From Brevundimonas sp. 357 (GTDB taxonomy: Bacteria; Pseudomonadota; Alphaproteobacteria; Caulobacterales; Caulobacteraceae): a DNA stretch of 64,000 nucleotides. The stretch covers positions 62,001 through 126,000 of the forward strand of contig NZ_RHWX01000001.1 of NCBI RefSeq assembly GCF_003938605.1. The letters are read 5' to 3'. Below the pieces are notes generated by a model that did no database searches, had not been told where the DNA came from, and saw only the letters and a list, made by a program, of their open reading frames with translations. Numbering within the stretch: the first letter of the stretch is position 1; each line of letters begins with the position of its first letter. Shown piece by piece: positions 21,430 through 28,965 of this stretch. A program made the translations under genes and the position numbers.

Positions 21430-21834
21430 ATGCCGGCATCGGCCAAGCCCAAGGGCGCAAGCCTGATCCGCACCCTGTTCGTCGCCTTGCCGATCGCGCT
21501 GGGCGCAGCGCCGGCATCGGCGCAGGAGCGGCCGCTGGAGGTTCGAATTCATCAGGCGACGCGCGTCAATCTGAGCGCAGCCGCCGGATCGGTCATCGTG
21601 GCCAACCCCGGCATCGCCGACGTGGCGGTGACAGACGCCCGGACCCTGTTCATCACCGGCAAGGATTACGGCGTGACCGAGGTCATCGCCGTCGACGCCC
21701 TGGGCCGGCCCCTGTTCCAGCGCCAGGTCGTGGTGGCCCCGGCCGGGACCGGCGCCGTACGAGTCTGGCGCGGCCGCGAGGCGACCGAAGTGACCTGCGG
21801 CACGGCTTGCGCCCCCGCCGGGCGCGGCTCATAG
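21430..21834 (+). CDS. Exported pilus-assembly N-terminal-domain protein (orphan CpaC-like domain)
   Basis: This encodes 134 residues with a signal peptide (LIRTLFVALPIALGAAPASAQ) followed by about 90 residues that match the N-terminal pilus-formation domain of secretins ('VNLSAAAGSVIVANPGIADVAVTDARTLFITG'), the same module seen at the start of CpaC. No secretin domain follows. It is a stand-alone copy of the domain, ending with a Cys pair (TCGTACAP). Transcribed divergently from pilA and just ahead of two TadE-like genes, it probably acts in the periplasm with the Tad secretin. GGAGG precedes the start. Confidence 0.8.
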   Translation: MPASAKPKGASLIRTLFVALPIALGAAPASAQERPLEVRIHQATRVNLSAAAGSVIVANPGIADVAVTDARTLFITGKDYGVTEVIAVDALGRPLFQRQVVVAPAGTGAVRVWRGREATEVTCGTACAPAGRGS

Positions 21835-21842
21835 GCCCGGCC

Positions 21843-22373
21843 TTGTCAACGCGCCGCCAGGCTCGGGATCGACGCGAAGGCTCGACGGCGATCGAGTTCG
21901 GGCTGGTTGCGATCCCGTTCTTCCTGCTGCTCTTCGGCATTCTGGAGATCGGCCTGATGCTGCTGGTCGACGCCCTGGTCGAGACGGCCGCCTCGGACGC
22001 TGCGCGGCAGATCCGGACCGGCCAGGCCCAGGAAGAGAAGCTGACGCCGGAACAGTTCAAGACCCACTTCTGCTCTGAAATGGGCTTCTTCTCCAGCAAC
22101 TGCGGCAGCCGCGCCTTCATCGATGTGCGCGTCATCGACGATTTTTCGCTCAACGATCCGAACAATCAGCCGCCTGACCCGATGAGCGGCGCGCGGTTCG
22201 ACTCCAGCCAGCTCGGTTTCGAACCCGGCGCGCCGGGCGAGCGGGTTCTGGTGCGCATCTGGTACGAACAACCGATCTTCACCCCTGTGATCGCCCAGGC
22301 CGTAACGCGCACCAGGGATAACCGAGTGATGCTGACGACCACACTGGCTTTCCGCAACGAGCCCTACAAATGA
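21843..22373 (+). CDS. TadE/TadG-family pseudopilin-like protein (first copy)
   Basis: This encodes about 176 residues. Near the N-terminus 'REGSTAIEFGLVAIPFFLLLFGILEIGLML' has the TadE pattern: a basic leader, a Gly-Ser junction, a +5-type Glu and a long hydrophobic helix, as processed by CpaA. The rest is a periplasmic domain with two cysteines (HFCSEMGFFSSNCG). The start is uncertain: no ATG is available, and TTG 21843 avoids overlap with the preceding gene while TTG 21807 would overlap it. It overlaps the next gene by four bases. It is a minor pseudopilin needed for Tad pilus assembly in related systems. Confidence 0.85.
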   Translation: MSTRRQARDRREGSTAIEFGLVAIPFFLLLFGILEIGLMLLVDALVETAASDAARQIRTGQAQEEKLTPEQFKTHFCSEMGFFSSNCGSRAFIDVRVIDDFSLNDPNNQPPDPMSGARFDSSQLGFEPGAPGERVLVRIWYEQPIFTPVIAQAVTRTRDNRVMLTTTLAFRNEPYK

Positions 22374-22927
22374 GCCGGCGCCCGCGCTTCACCCCCCTAA
22401 GGCGTCTGCCTCGCGACCAGGGAGGCGCGACAGCGATCGAATTCGCCCTGATCGCGCCGATCATGATTCTGCTCTATTTCGGCCTGGTCGAGTTCAGCCA
22501 GGGCTTCATGGCCCAGCGCCGCGCCAGCCACGCCGCCTCGGTCGTGTCCGATCTGATCGCCCAGAGCGAGCAGACCAGCCGCGCAGGCATCGACGCGGTC
22601 TTTGCGGTCGGCGGACTGATCATGCGTCCCTTCCCCGCCAGCGAGCTATCGGTCCGGGCCTCCAGCATCGCCGTCGACGCCAACGGCAAAGCGACGGTGG
22701 AATGGAGCCACGGCAACGGCAAGGCGCTGGCCCCGCTCCAACGCGACGATCCGATCACCGACCTGCCGTCCGAGGTGGTCGAGAAGGAACAGACCATCAT
22801 CATGGGCGAGACGGAATACGTCTATCAATCGCCCTTCGCCGCGGTCCTGCCCAAACCGGTCACGCTGTCTCGCCGTTACTTCTTGCGCCCGCGAACCGTC
22901 GATCGCGTCGTCTGCACCGACTGCTGA
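22370..22927 (+). CDS. TadE/TadG-family pseudopilin-like protein (second copy)
   Basis: This encodes 185 residues. 'RDQGGATAIEFALIAPIMILLYFGLVEFSQGFMAQRR' shows the TadE leader, predicted cleavage after Gly-Gly, conserved Glu and hydrophobic helix. The C-terminal part ends with a Cys pair (VVCTDC). The start codon overlaps the stop of the preceding TadE-like gene (ATGA), so the two are translationally coupled and probably form a hetero-complex. It closes the rightward Tad arm and converges on pabB, with one base between them. Confidence 0.87.
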   Translation: MSRRPRFTPLRRLPRDQGGATAIEFALIAPIMILLYFGLVEFSQGFMAQRRASHAASVVSDLIAQSEQTSRAGIDAVFAVGGLIMRPFPASELSVRASSIAVDANGKATVEWSHGNGKALAPLQRDDPITDLPSEVVEKEQTIIMGETEYVYQSPFAAVLPKPVTLSRRYFLRPRTVDRVVCTDC

Positions 22928-22928
22928 C

Positions 22929-24248
22929 CTAACCGACCAGGGCCTCCTTCAGCGCCAGGATCTTGGCCTCGGTCTCCAGCCGCTCGGCGTGCGGGTCGCT
23001 GTCGGCGACGATGCCCGCGCCGGCCTGGGCGCGCCAGCCCCAGCCCGCCGCATCCTGCACAAAGGCCGCCGTCCGGATCAGCACAGACGCCGTCAGCGCC
23101 TGATCACCGTCCAGCCCCAGGCCGAACAGGGAGCCGCACCACGGCCCGCGCGGCGGCTCATGGCCCGCGATCACCTTCATGGCCTGATGCTTGGGGGCCC
23201 CGGTGATGGAGCCGGGCGGAAAGGCGGCTTCCAGCACGTCGGCCGGGCCGAAACCGTCCGCCGCCTGGGCGCTGACCGTCGAGACCAGATGATGCACGGT
23301 CGGATGACGCTCGACCTCGAACAGGCGCTCGACCCTGACCGAGCCCGGTCGCGCCGCCCGCGCCAGATCATTCCGCATCAGATCGACAATCATCAGGTTC
23401 TCGGCCCGATCCTTGGCGCTGGCGGCCAGTTCAGCGGCCAAGACGGCGTCGATGGCCGGATCGGGATCACGCGGACGCGTGCCCTTGATCGGCCGGGTTT
23501 CCATCCGCCCATCGACGCCGTCAAAGGTCAGGAACAATTCGGGCGAGTTCGACACGATGGCCCGCCCGCCTAACCGCCAGAAGGCGCCGTAGGCCGCGCC
23601 GCGCGCCGCCGATAGCCGAAGAAAGACGTCGAACGGGTCTCGCCCGGCCTCCAGCCGCCCGGACCAGGCCCGAGCGATATTGGCCTGGAACAGCTCGCCG
23701 GCCGCGATACGCGCCACGACGTCCGCCACCGCCGCCTCATAGACCTCAGGCGGCGCCTCGCCGTCAAAGGCGGATGCGGGCGCGGACGGCGCATCGGGCG
23801 CTTCGGTCAGCGTCAGCCATCCCGCCGCCCGGCGGACCTGCTCTCGCGCCTCCGCCGCCGTGCGCCCGCGCCCCACGGCATGGACGACCTTTTTCTGATG
23901 ATCGAAGGTCAGCACGGCCGGATAGCGGGCCAGCATCAGGTCCGGCCAGCCCCCGCTCCGCTCGCCCGTCGCGGAACGCGCGCCGGCGTCATAGCTCATC
24001 AACCCGACAACGCCGCCCCCCGCAAAGCCCGGATCACGCAGAGCCTGGAACAAGGCCGCGTCATCCGCCCGCCCCGCCACGCTCAGATCCGGCTCGCAAG
24101 CGACAAAAGACAGCCTCCCGCCGTGCGCGGCGGGATCGCCCGCCCCGGCGATCAGCGCCAGCGCGCCCTCGCGCCGGTTCAACCCCGCCGCGACAGCCAG
24201 CGGATCGACCCAGCCGCACGGCTCGATCTGCAGAGCTTTCAGCGACAC
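22929..24248 (-). CDS. pabB: Aminodeoxychorismate synthase component I (PabB)
   Basis: Makes 4-amino-4-deoxychorismate from chorismate and ammonia on the way to p-aminobenzoate and folate, in the cytoplasm. The 439 residues contain an N-terminal anthranilate-synthase-like part and the chorismate-binding domain with 'VSNSPELFL', the characteristic PIKGTRPR (about 265), 'AKDRAENLMIVDLMRNDL' and 'FPPGSITGAPK'. It carries no fused PabC lyase domain. The start is GTG at 24248, overlapping the phosphatase stop by 10 bases. Anthranilate synthase (TrpE) is the alternative, but the length and the PIKGT(R/I)PR context favour PabB. Confidence 0.9.
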   Translation of the reverse strand: MSLKALQIEPCGWVDPLAVAAGLNRREGALALIAGAGDPAAHGGRLSFVACEPDLSVAGRADDAALFQALRDPGFAGGGVVGLMSYDAGARSATGERSGGWPDLMLARYPAVLTFDHQKKVVHAVGRGRTAAEAREQVRRAAGWLTLTEAPDAPSAPASAFDGEAPPEVYEAAVADVVARIAAGELFQANIARAWSGRLEAGRDPFDVFLRLSAARGAAYGAFWRLGGRAIVSNSPELFLTFDGVDGRMETRPIKGTRPRDPDPAIDAVLAAELAASAKDRAENLMIVDLMRNDLARAARPGSVRVERLFEVERHPTVHHLVSTVSAQAADGFGPADVLEAAFPPGSITGAPKHQAMKVIAGHEPPRGPWCGSLFGLGLDGDQALTASVLIRTAAFVQDAAGWGWRAQAGAGIVADSDPHAERLETEAKILALKEALVG

Positions 24249-25015
24249 AGCCGCGCCCGGATACGATCGGCCCGGTCCGCATCCACGCCCAGAGCCTGAT
24301 CCAGATAGGCGCGGATCGAGCCATACCGCATCTCGATGGCGGTGAAGGCGGCCTGCAGATAGCCGCCCTCCACCCCGAGAAAGGCGACGACGGCCCCGTG
24401 CGAAGCCATGCGGCCGGTGAAGGCGGTCAGCTTGCGCGCCATCTCCTCGGCCCGCTCGCCCAGCCTCACAGCCTGATTGGTCAGCAGGTAGTCCGCCATC
24501 AGGTCGTCGTGGGCCACGCCCAGCAGGCTGTGAGTCAGGGCCGCCAGCAGGCCGGTCCGGTCCTTGCCCGCCGCGCAGTGGATCAGCACCGGCCCCTCGA
24601 CCTCGGCCAACAGGCGGAAGTAGCGGCCGAACAGGTCGACATGAGCCGCTTCGAAGGGCAGCCGGCGATAGGTCTCGGTCATGAAGGCGCGACCGGACGC
24701 CTCGGTCAGGTCGGCGGTCTTCAGAAAAGTCAGGTGCGGCGCCTCGCCGCCGTCGTCATGGTCGCTTTCGATCAGCGTCCCGCCCCAGCCGACCGGACGG
24801 CGCGAGGGCTGGGCTCGGCGCTCGCTCGGGCGGCGCAGATCGACCACGGCGGCCAGCTTCAGCGCCGCCAGCCGCGCCACGTCGGCGTCGGTCGCCCGCG
24901 CCTGATGCGCCGCGCGATACAGCCGCCCGCGCGCCAGCAGGCGATCGTCCACGGCGTAGCCGCCATAGTCGCGGAAGTTGTCGATGGCCTCGAACGGCGA
25001 AAGGCGGTCGCTCAT
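24239..25015 (-). CDS. Tyrosine-protein phosphatase (PTP-like, dual-specificity type)
   Basis: This encodes 258 residues. It opens 'NFRDYGGYAVDDRLLARGRLYRA', typical of the bacterial Y-phosphatase family related to lipid phosphatases of mycobacteria, and carries the P-loop HCAAGKDRTG (Cys near residue 150, Arg near 156). It removes phosphate from phosphotyrosine or phosphoinositide-like substrates through a cysteinyl-phosphate intermediate. No signal peptide is visible. It is translationally coupled to pabB. The physiological substrate is unknown. Confidence 0.88.
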   Translation of the reverse strand: MSDRLSPFEAIDNFRDYGGYAVDDRLLARGRLYRAAHQARATDADVARLAALKLAAVVDLRRPSERRAQPSRRPVGWGGTLIESDHDDGGEAPHLTFLKTADLTEASGRAFMTETYRRLPFEAAHVDLFGRYFRLLAEVEGPVLIHCAAGKDRTGLLAALTHSLLGVAHDDLMADYLLTNQAVRLGERAEEMARKLTAFTGRMASHGAVVAFLGVEGGYLQAAFTAIEMRYGSIRAYLDQALGVDADRADRIRARLCR

Positions 25016-25056
25016 GACCGCCTTCCTTAGACTGTTCCTCGAACGACGCCAGTCGC

Positions 25057-25374
25057 CTAACGCCCCGCCACCAGGGCCGACATGGCGTCCAGATAGGTAA
25101 GGAAGGCGTCGCGGCCTATCTCTGTCATGCTGGCCCGCGTCAGGGGCTTGCGGCCCTGAAAGCTCTTGGACACGGCGACGAAGCCCGCCTCCTCCAGCTT
25201 GCGCAAATGCACCGACAGATTGCCGTCCGTCGTCTGCAGCCGGGCCTTCAGTTCGCCGAAGTCGGCGCTCTCCACCCCGGACAGATAGGCCATGATCCCC
25301 AGGCGCACCCGGCCGTGGATCACCTCGTCGATGCGGGCGATGTCGAAGTTCGAGGTCTCGTCCTCGACGTTCAT
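25057..25374 (-). CDS. Winged-helix transcriptional regulator
   Basis: This encodes 105 residues. 'RVRLGIMAYLSGVESADFGELKARLQTTDGNLSVHLRKLEEAGFVAVSKSF' is a winged helix-turn-helix of the MarR/ArsR-like type that often accompanies small membrane proteins; the recognition helix is 'TDGNLSVHLRKLEEAG'. No metal-binding cysteines are present, so it is not a metal-sensing ArsR. It is the second gene of a two-gene unit, one base after the membrane protein gene. A palindrome upstream of the first gene (26040-26064) is its likely operator, which would make the unit autoregulated. Confidence 0.85.
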   Translation of the reverse strand: MNVEDETSNFDIARIDEVIHGRVRLGIMAYLSGVESADFGELKARLQTTDGNLSVHLRKLEEAGFVAVSKSFQGRKPLTRASMTEIGRDAFLTYLDAMSALVAGR

Positions 25375-25375
25375 C

Positions 25376-26002
25376 TCAGCCCGCCTTCTTCGTTGCGCCG
25401 CGCACCAGGATCAGTCCGGGCGCGAGGGCGACGGCGATCAGCAGGACCAGATAGACCGGATAGATGAGCAGGGGATCGCCCAGTCCGGCAAGCACCACGG
25501 CGCCGGCGTAGGAGATCAGGCCCACGACGTTGAGCCAGGCTTTGCGGCTGATGGCGGCCACTACCATCCAGGCCGAACCGTAGGCGCCCATGACCACCGT
25601 CGGCATCAGGGCCATCACGCCCCAGTCGCCGGTGCGCCAGCCGAAGACCATCAGGGCCGTCCAGGTGACGAAGATGCCGTAGCCGATGGCCGACCAGGCC
25701 GCGCCGACCGACCGGTTCATGGCGCTGGCGCCGCCGCTGGCGCTTTCGATGCGGCGGATGAGCACGACCAGAGCGATCACGAATACTGCGGCTGCACCCA
25801 GCCACAGCGACAGGCTTTCCCAGCCGCCGTTGGGGATGCGACCCAGCGCCATCATCCACTGGCCGACCGTGGCGACCCCGAAGATTACGGCCGCGGCGAC
25901 CAGCACCGATCCGCCCAGAAGCGGCGCCTGGCGCCCCTCCTGGGCGAGCGCCTTCATATAGGCGATGTCGTCGTGAACGGATTGAACCTGGTCGCGGGTC
26001 AT
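25376..26002 (-). CDS. Multi-pass membrane protein partnered with the winged-helix regulator
   Basis: This encodes 208 residues with about six hydrophobic helices (for example VLVAAAVIFGVATVGQWMM, LWLGAAAVFVIALVVLI and IYPVYLVLLIAVALAPGLILV) and a 25-residue cytoplasmic start. The start at 26002 (MTRDQVQSV) has GGGAGAG upstream. No transporter or enzyme motif was found. Pairs of a small membrane protein and a winged-helix repressor are common in bacteria; the membrane partner's role is usually unknown. Confidence 0.75.
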   Translation of the reverse strand: MTRDQVQSVHDDIAYMKALAQEGRQAPLLGGSVLVAAAVIFGVATVGQWMMALGRIPNGGWESLSLWLGAAAVFVIALVVLIRRIESASGGASAMNRSVGAAWSAIGYGIFVTWTALMVFGWRTGDWGVMALMPTVVMGAYGSAWMVVAAISRKAWLNVVGLISYAGAVVLAGLGDPLLIYPVYLVLLIAVALAPGLILVRGATKKAG

Positions 26003-26039
26003 GGCGTCTCTCCCTGCCTGTTGAAAGCGACAATAGGCC

Positions 26040-26064
26040 AAGGACTTTATTTTGTAAAGTTCTT
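26040..26064. promoter_or_regulatory. Palindromic operator candidate for the winged-helix regulator
   Basis: AAGGACTTTA (26040-26049) and TAAAGTTCTT (26055-26064) form a 10-bp inverted repeat with one mismatch around TTTTG. It lies 38 bases upstream of the start codon of the regulator unit, where promoter and operator would overlap. It is conspicuously AT-rich in a high-GC genome. Confidence 0.6.
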
Positions 26065-26103
26065 TCTTGAAATCGCACCATACGACCCTCCCAGCGCCCA
26101 AGC

Positions 26104-26134
26104 AAAAGGGCGCCGGGGGAGCCCCCAGCGCCCT
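26104..26134 (-). terminator. Rho-independent terminator after AMP nucleosidase gene
   Basis: On the minus strand AGGGCGCTGGGGG pairs with CCCCCGGCGCCCT (13 bp, one G-T wobble) with a 2-nt apex, followed by TTTTG. It lies about 20 bases past the amn stop and insulates the downstream regulator unit. Confidence 0.88.
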
Positions 26135-26154
26135 CATCAGGTCAGCGGGTCGTC

Positions 26155-27600
26155 TTACCGGAACGGCGGCTCGTCGAAGGCGCGCAGCTTGCGGGAGTGC
26201 AAACGGGCGCCTTCGGCGCGCAACAGGTCCACCGCCTGAATGCCGATCTGCAAATGCTCGGAGATCGAGCCTTCATAGAAGCGGTTGGCCTGACCCGGCA
26301 GCTTGATCTCGCCGTGCAGCGGCTTGTCCGAGACGCACAGCAGCGTCCCGTAGGGCACGCGGAAGCGATAGCCCTGGGCCGCGATGGTGGCGCTTTCCAT
26401 GTCGATGGCGACGGCGCGGCTCTGGTTGAAGCGCAGAGCCGACTTGGAATAGCGCAGCTCCCAGTTGCGGTCGTCGGTAGTGACGACCGTGCCGGTGCGC
26501 AGCCGCTTCTTGACCTCTTCGCCAGGCGCGCCCGAGACCAGCTTGGTCGCATCATAGAGGGCGCGCTGCACCTCGGCGATGTTGGGGATGGGGATGTCGG
26601 CGGGCAGGACGGCGTCCAGAACATGGTCGTCGCGCAGATAGGCGTGGGCCAGCACATAGTCGCCGATGGTCTGGCTGCCGCGCAGGCCGCCGCAGTGGCC
26701 GATCATCATCCAGGCGTGCGGACGGGTGACGGCCAGGTGGTCGCAGATCGTCTTGGCGTTCGACGGCCCGACGCCGATGTTGACCAGGGTGATGCCCTGG
26801 CCGTCCGGCCGGGTCAGGTGATAGGCGGGCATCTGATGGCGGCGCCAGGCCGCGTCCATGATGGCGACTTCCGGGTTCGGCGTGGCGCGGTCGATGACCA
26901 CGCCGCCGGCGCACGACAGGGTCTCATAGGGGCTGTCCGGATCGGCCAACTGGGCGCAGGCCCAGCGCACGAACTCGTCGACGTAGCGATGATAGTTGGT
27001 GAACAGCACATAGGACTGCACGTCCTCGACCGGGGTGCCGGTGTAGTGACGCAGCCGCGCCAGCGAGAAGTCGGTGCGCAGGCCGTCGAACTGGGCCAGG
27101 GGAAAGTCCTCGCCCGGCTCGAACAGGCCGTCCGAGATTTCATCGCCGATGTGGGCCAGGTCCGTGGTCGGGAACCAGCGGGCGATGGCCGCCGTCATGG
27201 AGCTGTCCAGCACCACGCCGGAACCGTCCAGCACATAGGGGAAGGGGATTTCCTGTTCCGACGGCTCGACCGTGATCCGGGCGCCGTATTCATCGGACAG
27301 CAGCGTCAGCTGCTCCAGCAGATAGGCGCGGTACAGGTCAGGACGGGTGACGGTGGTCGTATAGACGCCGGGGCGCGACAGGCGGCCGAAGGCGCGCGTC
27401 TCGAGATCCTGCGGGCGATCGCCGAACCAGCTGATGGTCAGTCGGGGATAGGCGAACAGGCCGGCGGCCCGGGCTTCGGGATCGGCGCGCTCGCCGGTCT
27501 CGATAAAACGCTTCACTGCGGTGCGCAGGTTGGCGACGGATTGGCTGTAGAGGGTTTCGAGGCGGTCCAGCGCCGCCTGGGGGGTCATCTTGTCTGTCAT
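26155..27600 (-). CDS. amn: AMP nucleosidase
   Basis: Hydrolyses AMP to adenine and ribose 5-phosphate, helping to set the adenylate pool. The 481 residues match the usual length. The N-terminal AMN-specific domain (about 1-170) is followed by a purine-nucleoside-phosphorylase-like catalytic domain with 'TLVNIGVGPSNAKTICDHLAV' and 'MMIGHCGGLRGSQTIGDYVLAHAYLRDD', and near the end 'AVAIDMESATIAAQGYRFRVPYGTLLCVSDKPLHGEIKLPG'. The start at 27600 (MTDKMTPQ) has AGAGGA upstream. It is monocistronic, with its own terminator, and divergent from the SRPBCC gene. Confidence 0.95.
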   Translation of the reverse strand: MTDKMTPQAALDRLETLYSQSVANLRTAVKRFIETGERADPEARAAGLFAYPRLTISWFGDRPQDLETRAFGRLSRPGVYTTTVTRPDLYRAYLLEQLTLLSDEYGARITVEPSEQEIPFPYVLDGSGVVLDSSMTAAIARWFPTTDLAHIGDEISDGLFEPGEDFPLAQFDGLRTDFSLARLRHYTGTPVEDVQSYVLFTNYHRYVDEFVRWACAQLADPDSPYETLSCAGGVVIDRATPNPEVAIMDAAWRRHQMPAYHLTRPDGQGITLVNIGVGPSNAKTICDHLAVTRPHAWMMIGHCGGLRGSQTIGDYVLAHAYLRDDHVLDAVLPADIPIPNIAEVQRALYDATKLVSGAPGEEVKKRLRTGTVVTTDDRNWELRYSKSALRFNQSRAVAIDMESATIAAQGYRFRVPYGTLLCVSDKPLHGEIKLPGQANRFYEGSISEHLQIGIQAVDLLRAEGARLHSRKLRAFDEPPFR

Positions 27601-27711
27601 GGCTTCCTCTAGCGGAAAACCGTGACCTTGGCGAGACGGGGGAAACACGCTGACACGACAGTTGACCGCAGACGCGCCCGCGCGCTTCCTCGTGCAACTG
27701 GAGGATTTCCC

Positions 27712-28248
27712 ATGGTTCGATGCTCGTTTCCGCTCATCGTCGCCGCCCTGCTGGCCGTCATCTCTGTTCCGGCGCCCGCCTGGGCCGAGGTGAAGTCGGC
27801 CGCGCCGCATGGGTTCGAGGTCGGCGGGACGCTGACCCTGAACGCGCCGCCCGCGCGGGTCTGGGCGATGTTGACCGCGCCCGACGCCTGGTGGAGCCGC
27901 GACCACCGCTGGTTCAAGAACTCAGTCCTGTCGCTGGACCTGTCGCCCGGCGGCTGCTGGTGCGAGCGGGCGGCGGACGGCCGCGTCTCGCGCCATCTGG
28001 AGACGGTGCTGGTCGAGCCGGGATCGAAGCTCGTGCTGCAGGGCGGCCTCGGCCCGCTGCAGAGTCAGGGCGCGGCAGGCGGCCTGACGTTCAGCCTGAA
28101 GCCGGAAGGCGACGGGACGACCCTGACCTGGACCTATGTCGTCGGCGGCTACGCGAGCGGCGGGCTGGAAGCCTGGGCTGCGCCGGTCGACGGAGTGCTG
28201 TCGGCCCAACTGGCCAATCTGAAGACGCAGGCCGAGCGGGCCGACTGA
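27712..28248 (+). CDS. Exported SRPBCC-family protein
   Basis: This encodes 178 residues with a signal peptide (SFPLIVAALLAVISVPAPAWA) and then a START-like fold ('GFEVGGTLTLNAPPARVWAMLTAPDAWWSRDHRWF'). Most SRPBCC proteins are cytoplasmic, so periplasmic export is slightly unusual. The family binds hydrophobic ligands; the ligand here is unknown. The start at 27712 follows GGAGG at good spacing. It is divergent from amn and ends four bases before the end of the convergent hydrolase-like gene. Confidence 0.8.
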   Translation: MVRCSFPLIVAALLAVISVPAPAWAEVKSAAPHGFEVGGTLTLNAPPARVWAMLTAPDAWWSRDHRWFKNSVLSLDLSPGGCWCERAADGRVSRHLETVLVEPGSKLVLQGGLGPLQSQGAAGGLTFSLKPEGDGTTLTWTYVVGGYASGGLEAWAAPVDGVLSAQLANLKTQAERAD

Positions 28249-28252
28249 CGTC

Positions 28253-28900
28253 TCAGCCCAGCGCCTGGCGCAGGAAGGCGATCGCGCCCGTCCTATCGCC
28301 CGCCGCTCCGCGCCAGACCGACGCCGCGTCGGAGGCGCCGCCATAGGCGGACGGGTCGGTGAAGGTCGCGTCCGGTCGCGGCGGCGCGTCCAGGGCCGCC
28401 GCCGCGCGCACCGCGGCGGGCGCGCCCGCCGCCGCCAGATAGCGACGGTCCAGCGCCAGCATCAGGGCCGCACGACCGCCCTCGCCCTGGCCCAAAACGC
28501 CGATCCGCCTCGCGTCGCCGCCCAGATCATCCGCCCGCCGCGCCGCCCAGGCGACCGCCGCCGCCGCATCGGCGATGAAGGCTGGATAGGGACTGCCCGG
28601 CGCCGCTCGACGGTCAGCCAGGACCGCCACGAAACCCTGCTCGGCCAGATCGCGCGCCATGCGTTCATCCGCCGCCTCGGGCGCGCCGTCCGGCAGCAGG
28701 ACCAGGATCGGCGAGCCGCCCGCCCGCGCCGGGCGATAAAGACGCAGGCTCTGACGCGGGTCGGCGCCATAGGCCGCGCGCGCCGAACGCCAGCCGGGCG
28801 GCCCCAGCGGAACCGGAGCCACGCCCTCGCCGACCAACGGCGCGCAGGCCGCCGTCGCCACGGTCGCCAGCAGCGGCGCCAGAAGCCCTCGTCTCGTCAT
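28253..28900 (-). CDS. Degenerate alpha/beta-hydrolase-like exported protein
   Basis: This encodes 215 residues. An N-terminal hydrophobic leader (MTRRGLLAPLLATVATAAC) suggests export, possibly as a lipoprotein, although the box is imperfect. The body follows the alpha/beta-hydrolase order: strand 'SPILVLLPDGAPEAADERMARDLAEQGFVAVLADRR', helix, then the nucleophile elbow 'RRIGVLGQGEGGRAALML'. Here the expected GxSxG reads GQGEG (137-141), so the nucleophilic serine is replaced by glycine, and the C-terminal region that should carry the Asp and His is short. It is probably catalytically dead or repurposed. It lies just downstream of the S9 peptidase genes. Confidence 0.7.
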   Translation of the reverse strand: MTRRGLLAPLLATVATAACAPLVGEGVAPVPLGPPGWRSARAAYGADPRQSLRLYRPARAGGSPILVLLPDGAPEAADERMARDLAEQGFVAVLADRRAAPGSPYPAFIADAAAAVAWAARRADDLGGDARRIGVLGQGEGGRAALMLALDRRYLAAAGAPAAVRAAAALDAPPRPDATFTDPSAYGGASDAASVWRGAAGDRTGAIAFLRQALG

Positions 28901-28921
28901 TCCGCCTCCCCGAAAGCCGAA

Positions 28922-28949
28922 GGGGCGCGGCCCTGTCGAACCGCGCCCC
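28922..28949 (-). terminator. Terminator-like hairpin after the first S9 peptidase gene
   Basis: GGGGCGCGG (28922-28930) and CCGCGCCCC (28941-28949) form a perfect 9-bp stem with a 10-nt loop, about 17 bases past the peptidase stop on the minus strand, followed there by TTCGGCTTT. The T-run is weak. Confidence 0.6.
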
Positions 28950-28965
28950 GAAGTCAGGCCGAGCC

